Positions 8,400 through 13,187 of a stretch of DNA of 13,187 nt are shown one piece after another (within the stretch, counting starts at the first letter, position 1; each line of letters starts with the position of its first letter). The translations under genes were made by a program, and so were the position numbers. Below the pieces are notes generated by a model. That model did no database searches, had not been told where the DNA came from, and saw only the letters and a list, made by a program, of their open reading frames with translations. Source of the DNA: Phoronis ovalis (taxonomy: Eukaryota > Phoronida > Phoronidae); assembly GCA_028565635.1 (NCBI GenBank), contig JAOXYB010039828.1, positions 1 through 13,187 on the forward strand, in the 5' to 3' direction.

Positions 8400-8988
8400 G
8401 TCAACAATAGTGAAGTCATAAAGTAACTGGTCTGAAATGAATAAAGTATTTTTCATCCAGAAACACATGAAAATGGCTTGTTATTTATTAGGAAATCTCA
8501 TATTGTACAGCTGGTTTCATAACTAAGGTGTACTGTTCCTGTATGTTGAAAAATCCACAAAATTTTATGATTTATGGATTCAGTCTGCGCGCGGCTTCTT
8601 CATTTTATAGTCGAACAGCATAAACATTTGATACTCAAGTGATGCTTTAACAAAAATATACCGTTATACAATACAATTTATATAATTGCAATTAAAAACG
8701 TGCCTGGAAACTTGTTAAACGAGACGTTTATCTTTTATTGTCTACAATTTCGACAATGGCATTCAACTTTGTTAAACAATGTTTTCGTGTTTTTAAACAT
8801 TATTTCATTTATCAAACATTACTTCATGTAAATTGAACATAAACATAGAGAAGTGGTAGAAAACTTTATAAAAATGCCGCTTATGTTTTTTTTATAGCTC
8901 TAGATTGCAACAAAACTATTGTTAAACTGTTTAGGGTAAATTATGTTTATAATCTGATCATTGACATATAAAGCATATATTATTAGGG
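8400..8988. other. AT-rich non-coding stretch, nothing identified
   Basis: No open frame, RNA gene or repeat was recognised between the 61-nt hairpin and the fold-back element. Confidence 0.5.
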
Positions 8989-9144
8989 TTGCTCCTATAA
9001 GGGAGCAAGCCTATTGGTTTTGTATGATTTCTTTCTTCTGTTTTTTTCTTCCAATTTTCAGCAAGCTATATCTCGAAGACGGTTACAACTAGGCACTTGG
9101 TACTTGATATGTGACATCACTGGGGTAGGCCATTGTTGACGTTG

Positions 9145-9175
9145 AGGTCAAAAGGTCATTTGGAGATTAAGGTCA
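9145..9175 (+). promoter_or_regulatory. Three AGGTCA hexamers, two as DR2
   Basis: AGGTCA occurs at 9145-9150, 9153-9158 and 9170-9175. The first two are spaced by 2 bases. In the right arm the complements occur as TGACCT at 10114-10119 and 10096-10101, with the third site degenerate (TGACTT at 10122-10127). AGGTCA is the nuclear-receptor half-site. Here it is part of the repeat sequence, so function is only a possibility. Confidence 0.3.
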
Positions 9176-9462
9176 AATTTTGAAAAAAATTCAAAATGTT
9201 CCAAAATGATTGTATTGAGCTCTGCTTCATGCGTGTCATCTATTTAACTTTACGCTGTTATTCTTTTACCTCTGCTGATATCAAAAATGCTAATGAGAGT
9301 TCATTTTTTGGAAACACAGCTTTACTGCCCATTTAATAGTGTTATAGTTTTAACTTGAGTGAAATTTTTTTGCTATTTTAGCTTGAATAATTTTTTTTGT
9401 GAAATAAATCTTTTTTTAGTTTATTGTTATGAAGGTAGATGTAACTGGATAGCCTTTCAGCA

Positions 9463-9480
9463 AAGGCATGGGATTACTAC
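9463..9480. repeat. Small hairpin gcctttcagcaaaggc
   Basis: Six-base arms (gccttt and aaaggc) flank a 4-nt loop. A similar but imperfect version occurs in opposite orientation near 8296-8312 (ccctttgctaaaagg). It is probably a recurring piece of one repeat family. Confidence 0.4.
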
Positions 9481-9526
9481 AATTTTCCTTTTTACAGTTT
9501 GAAGAAATCCACATTTTAATTTGCAG

Positions 9527-9546
9527 GTATCTTCTCGAGAAGATAC
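9527..9546. repeat. Perfect 20-bp palindrome centred on ctcgag
   Basis: gtatcttctc (9527-9536) is followed directly by its exact reverse complement gagaagatac (9537-9546). A 10-bp perfect half is unlikely by chance in a window this size. It lies between the two arms of the fold-back element. Confidence 0.85.
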
Positions 9547-9837
9547 GGAACATTAATGAATGGATTTATTCAGACTGTGGTATATATATGAATGTCCTAA
9601 TGTCCTAATGGATAGATGTAAACAATAACAAGCTAAGTCTGAAAAATTTATTAACCTTCTAAATGTGAATGGCAATACCAAACCAGTAAACAAATTAAAT
9701 AACAAAAAAAAACATAACAGGAATTTTAATAAAATAACAATTTTTTTTGCTTTCTATTAACCTCAAAATGCCCCAATTCTTATGAATGATCTCTAAATGA
9801 CATGAGATCCCCATTTTTAAGTTTCACGAAATTAGGA

Positions 9838-10165
9838 GATTTTGACCTCTTAACCTTCAGGTAACCTAATAATCTCAAGTTCAACTATCCCCACCCTAAG
9901 GATGTCATACGTCAAACTTCAAGCCTGTATGACCAACCGTTCTTTATATAGTTTTGACATATTTCGTCCATATATTAATTGAAAACTTGTCAAACAATAA
10001 AACCTTTTGGCACCTAGATAGCGTCAAAGGTCATAAAAATTACCTCTGTGTAAGTTTAAAACATCATATTTGGATATTTTGAGCAATTTAGAATTTGACC
10101 TTAGATCTCTAAATGACCTTTTGACTTCAAGTTCAACAATGGCCTGTCCCAGGGATGTCATACCT
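9838..10165. repeat. Diverged direct repeat, about 252-bp period
   Basis: The block at about 9838-9910 recurs at about 10092-10163. Matching words are gacct, caagttcaac (9876-9885 and 10128-10137) and ggatgtcatac (9900-9910 and 10153-10163). The right half of the fold-back element is therefore itself built from at least two diverged units, the second of which forms its right arm. Confidence 0.55.
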
Positions 10166-10219
10166 TAAGTGGCATGTCTCTACCCTTGGCCATCTGCGAG
10201 ATGCAGTTTGCTAAAAATT

Positions 10220-10257
10220 GAAAAAAAGAAAGAAAGAAAGAACATAAGAAAGAAAGC
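10220..10257. repeat. GAAA microsatellite
   Basis: Imperfect gaaa repeats, interrupted by cataa, lie inside the right arm of the fold-back element. The left arm has the corresponding ttctttcttc tract. Confidence 0.8.
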
Positions 10258-10292
10258 GTAAAGACCCAATAGGATGGCTGCTAGAGCAGCAA

Positions 10293-10655
10293 TTTCTTCC
10301 AGTCAAAAGCATCTTTTTCATTCTGTCGTTCTTTTTACTGTTTTGTTTAATTGAAATAAATGTTCACACAATTTAAATGTATGCTAGGAAATGGCTACGT
10401 AATTACTGAGTAGTGTGGTACTATTTTTAATTTACTTTTAATCTATTTGCCATAAATAATATAATTCTAAGAACATCCCATATTTTAGCAGAGTCCAATA
10501 TGGCAGCTATCTCGGATTTTGTCAAGTTACAAAATTTGATATTTTAAAAATTTCAAGCAAAACCAAAAGATTTCCTAGTTCTAGTTCACTTCTCTAAAAC
10601 AAATTAAATAATCAAAAATACTAAATATCAGAATATAACCATTATCACTGTAAAA
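10293..10655. other. AT-rich non-coding stretch, nothing identified
   Basis: No open frame, RNA gene or repeat was recognised. Confidence 0.5.
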
Positions 10656-10950
10656 TTGAGAAATTTTAATAATGTCATATATGAATTACCTTTATTTTTA
10701 TCTGTTTCAAATATGAATAGTACCATTTGAACAGCCAAAGTTTTATGACATGTTATTAAATTATTTAATGTGTTAATGCTTATTTCAGAAGTGCTATAAT
10801 TCATAAAAACTGCAAAACAATACAGGTCAAGTACTCTTGAGAAATTTTAATAATGTCTAGGATATATATATAAAGTACATAGTTTCATATATCCTAGTTT
10901 CAAATTTCGAAAGTATCTCTTGAAAAACCAAACTTTTATGAAATGCTAAA
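10656..10950. repeat. Diverged direct repeat with 181-bp offset
   Basis: A 21-mer beginning ttgagaaattttaataatg is identical at 10656-10676 and 10837-10857. Weaker matches follow in the same order: gtttcaaat, then ccaaa-ttttatga (near 10735 and 10928). The unit is about 110 bp. The second copy contains an extra palindromic segment absent from the first. Confidence 0.6.
10857..10897. repeat. Perfect 11-bp inverted repeat
   Basis: ctaggatatat (10857-10867) and atatatcctag (10887-10897) are exact complements around a 19-nt loop. The structure lies within the second copy of the 181-bp-offset repeat and is missing from the first, so it looks like a later insertion or an expansion by slippage. Confidence 0.75.
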
Positions 10951-11275
10951 CTTGGCGCATTTATTTGTACACAGTGTACATGCAGTAAAAATGAAAAAAT
11001 GGTATCTAAGCCGTTAGCGTCAATTATAAATAATGCTTTGAAGTTCCATATTTTTTTCCCATGTTTATACTATATTGTACTAACTATGCTTTTAAGTATG
11101 TATTAAAATATAGTCACAAGGCAATTAAATGAACCACATTTTTCCTACGCATATCCTCAAGTAAAACACTCCTGTGTTGTAAATTCAATCCGTAGAAAGT
11201 GAAATAAAGAACTGGAGTTACTGTGTTGTCTAACTAACTAAATTAAATAATACTAAACGTCTATACTGAGCCGCG
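10951..11275. other. AT-rich non-coding stretch, nothing identified
   Basis: No supportable gene or repeat was found. Confidence 0.5.
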
Positions 11276-11338
11276 ATATCGAGTACGACTGACAGAGGTG
11301 TCTGACAAGTTTACCGATCGAGTGTCAGAACTCGATAT
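11276..11338. repeat. 63-nt two-part stem-loop
   Basis: atatcgagt (11276-11284) pairs with actcgatat (11330-11338), and ctgaca (11289-11294) pairs with tgtcag (11323-11328). The stem of 15 bp is interrupted by an asymmetric 4/1 internal loop and closed by a 28-nt loop. The block is less AT-rich than its surroundings. No RNA family is recognised. Confidence 0.55.
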
Positions 11339-11878
11339 TTTTAAAAAAACGTTCATTGATGCGGGGCCGGTCATGATTTTCCACGCGATTGTTTGGAAAA
11401 TAAAATCTTAATTGCCAAATTCATGTTATAGTGTATAGTTTCTCACACCCGCAAGAAATTACTGTTTTACGTTTTTTAAAACATATTATTTTGATATCAG
11501 TAACCTTGATAACAAAGATCGATTTAATTTACAAATTGACCAGTTTTGCATATTTTGTCTCTAGTATCAACATCACAGTTACTCTTTGAAGCAAATTAAA
11601 AAAGTAATCGGAATTTATGGAATTTTTACTTTCATGACACTTTGATGAAGGAAATGTAACCAGCAGGGTACTTGATTATGTACAAATTTTAAATGCAAAA
11701 TCTATGAGCAGGAGAAGCACTTCTTATATTTTATTCCTTACTCATTAATAGGCAAAAATCTATTCAATAAAGGCTTGCCTCTATTTACGACAATTTTAAT
11801 TTTATCATACCATTAACCCGGGTTATTCCTTATCAGTTAGCTTACAATATAAACAACACGCACTTAGAAATTATAACT
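11339..11878. other. AT-rich non-coding stretch, nothing identified
   Basis: No supportable gene, RNA or repeat was found. Confidence 0.5.
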
Positions 11879-12245
11879 GTTATTTTGTCTTGTCGGCATT
11901 TCTTATTTTTAAGAATGAAGCTTGTACAAAGGTATTATTTGTTAGAACTGACTTTTAATATGTACCGATTTAGAGTAGAGTAGATTTAGCAGTTAACATT
12001 TCATAATTTTAAACGGAGATCAAACTGCTAAATTAATTTTATACTAAAAGTTTTGAAAGTTTGTAACCTTGTATACATAGCAGTATTTCTTAACTTTAAG
12101 CAAGCTGCTAAACGTTGCTACAGTTAACATTTCTGTAATTTTAGTGTAGACAAAAGGGTCTAATATATTTTATCAGTATCAAGTTTTGAACAATTGTATC
12201 CGTTAGTTTGCCTTGTCGGCATTTCTTAATTTTAAGAGAACCACT
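11879..12245. repeat. Diverged tandem repeat, unit about 130-145 bp
   Basis: The 17-mer cttgtcggcatttctta occurs near 11889 and 12212, each followed by a tttttaag or attttaag end. A diverged version (ccttgtatacatagcagtatttctta) lies at about 12067-12092. A second landmark, agttaacattt, occurs at 11991 and 12122. Two nearly full units and one partial unit can be traced. Confidence 0.6.
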
Positions 12246-13061
12246 AAAAGGAGTATCCAATCATTAAAGGTGTACTTTGTGAAGAACTGTATTCAATGTT
12301 TGAGTAAATGGCGTGAAAATGATTAATTTTGGAAAAATTAGAACTTTGAACACAAATTGGAAAAGTGTCAATTCTCATTAGTCACGGCTGTAATTAGTTT
12401 GTGGTATATTCATCCACAAAATTAACATATGAACCACCTGCAAACATAAAAAGTTAATGTGAGTTAGTAACATATATTTAATTATTCACTTTGTTGCACA
12501 TCCAGTAACACAAAAAAATGAACAAAAGCACTATACATGTATAAGCAAAAAAAGTAATGTAAGTTATTAGTGCGTGCTTAAAACGACAAAGGTTATTTTT
12601 TTGCATTGTTAGTACTCATCCCAAAAAGAACATGAACATGTTTATCAATTGAAAACAAGTTGTAAAACTGAATACTCACCATGAAAAATAAAATTTACTC
12701 GGACATGTAAGAGGAGAAAATAAATTGATAAATAAATATATGGTATAAGGACACAATTGATTTTCCAATCCACTTCTATGGTAATTTCATTTAACTTAAA
12801 TCATTATAAAAATTTCCCAAACATTGCGCGAAGAAAATTACCTGTTAAGAACTGAAGATTACTATGTATACTACTCCCAGTTAATTTTTCGTGCAGGCAT
12901 GACCATCAAACATTTTTGCTATTCCATTATGTAGACTACCCCCAGAAAAATACAACCTAACAACTGACAAAATTCATATAGCTTTGCCCTAGCTCAAATA
13001 ATCCTATCAAATTTTGGTTTATTTTATTTTAAAAAGCGAATATTAGTTTCAATCTCTTGTA
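12246..13061. other. AT-rich non-coding stretch with minor repeats
   Basis: aaaagttaatgtgagttagta (about 12450) and aaaagtaatgtaagttatta (about 12549) form a diverged direct repeat about 100 bases apart. actcccagttaatttttcgtgc (12873-12894) resembles actcccaatttttcgtgc at 7941-7958. No gene was recognised. Confidence 0.45.
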
Positions 13062-13169
13062 ATGATTTCCCTTTCAAACAGAAACAAACAAAAAAGCCAG
13101 CGCCAAGGAGGAAAAAAAAAAATCATAAATTTAAGGTTGACGGACTTCTTCCAGCACGGCCAGCCTTAG
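13062..13169 (+). other. 35-codon mini-ORF with LTDFF motif
   Basis: ATG at 13062 opens a frame to TAG at 13167-13169. It encodes a Lys/Gln-rich segment (NKQKSQRQGGKKK) followed by NLRLTDFFQ. L-x-x-F-F resembles a PCNA-interacting (PIP) box but lacks the leading Gln. It could be chance, a decayed transposon protein end, or an exon preceded by an acceptor-like ttccctttcaaacag. Too short to call a gene. Confidence 0.15.
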
Positions 13170-13171
13170 CG

Positions 13172-13187
13172 ATATATATATATATAT
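13172..13187. repeat. AT dinucleotide microsatellite at window edge
   Basis: An uninterrupted at repeat runs into the end of the window, so its full length is unknown. Confidence 0.9.

Larger units (their letters stand above)
8989..10292. mobile_element. Fold-back (long inverted repeat) non-autonomous element
   Basis: The left arm (about 8989-9190) matches the reverse complement of the right arm (about 10085-10292) over some 200 bp. Shared blocks in order are cctattgg (9010-9017 against 10266-10273), a T/C-rich tract ending in caatttt-agcaa, a tatctcg/catctcg block, tgacatc, ggccattgttga, caaaaggtcattt and aaggtcaaatt. Each outer end carries its own hairpin: ttgctcc/ggagcaa at 8989-9008 and gctgct/agcagc at 10277-10290. 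No transposase-like frame lies between the arms and no clear target-site duplication is visible. It is most likely a non-autonomous DNA element or two oppositely inserted copies of one repeat family. The superfamily is unknown. Confidence 0.6.

Noticed and set aside
9527-9546. Heat-shock-element reading of the ttctcgagaa core
   Set aside because: TTC and GAA are separated by four bases instead of two, so it does not fit the HSE spacing.
11879-12245. CRISPR-like array
   Set aside because: Units are long, diverged and lack short uniform repeats with unique spacers. The DNA is eukaryotic.

Overview
This is AT-rich metazoan nuclear DNA. It has long non-coding stretches, decayed non-LTR retrotransposon pieces, fold-back repeats and microsatellites, and it lacks the operons, ribosome-binding sites and dense coding of bacteria. 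The LINE tail, a TRP-type channel gene and a decayed protein relic of a kind I associate with invertebrate repeat families suggest a marine invertebrate, perhaps a mollusc or another lophotrochozoan. That placement is inference only.

Layout. Positions 1-1190 hold a cluster of short aacgagttc repeats, then a minus-strand protein relic broken by several frameshifts and stops. Its acidic, Asp-rich C-terminal part looks like an ATC microsatellite when read on the plus strand. At about 1395-1675 lies a minus-strand LINE reverse-transcriptase relic. Positions 1690-3677 hold nothing I can support. At 3691-4077 a 5'-truncated LINE tail lies on the minus strand, flanked by a 13-bp direct repeat that is its target-site duplication.

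The one intact gene is a plus-strand, single-exon TRP-superfamily cation channel. The frame runs 5053-7332, and the better start is 5098. It has ankyrin-like repeats, six membrane segments and a glycosylation-rich S1-S2 loop, but no recognisable canonical selectivity-filter glycine. A TATA-like box lies just upstream and two candidate poly(A) signals lie downstream.

The right half (7340-13187) is non-coding. Its main feature is a fold-back repeat of about 1.3 kb (8989-10292) with roughly 200-bp diverged inverted arms, a small hairpin near each outer end and clustered AGGTCA hexamers. Other structures are a 61-nt hairpin, a perfect 20-bp palindrome, two diverged direct-repeat families and further hairpins. 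I see no bacterial-style system, CRISPR array, rRNA or convincing tRNA. The most unusual items are the divergent channel gene, the fold-back element and the multi-frame protein relic.
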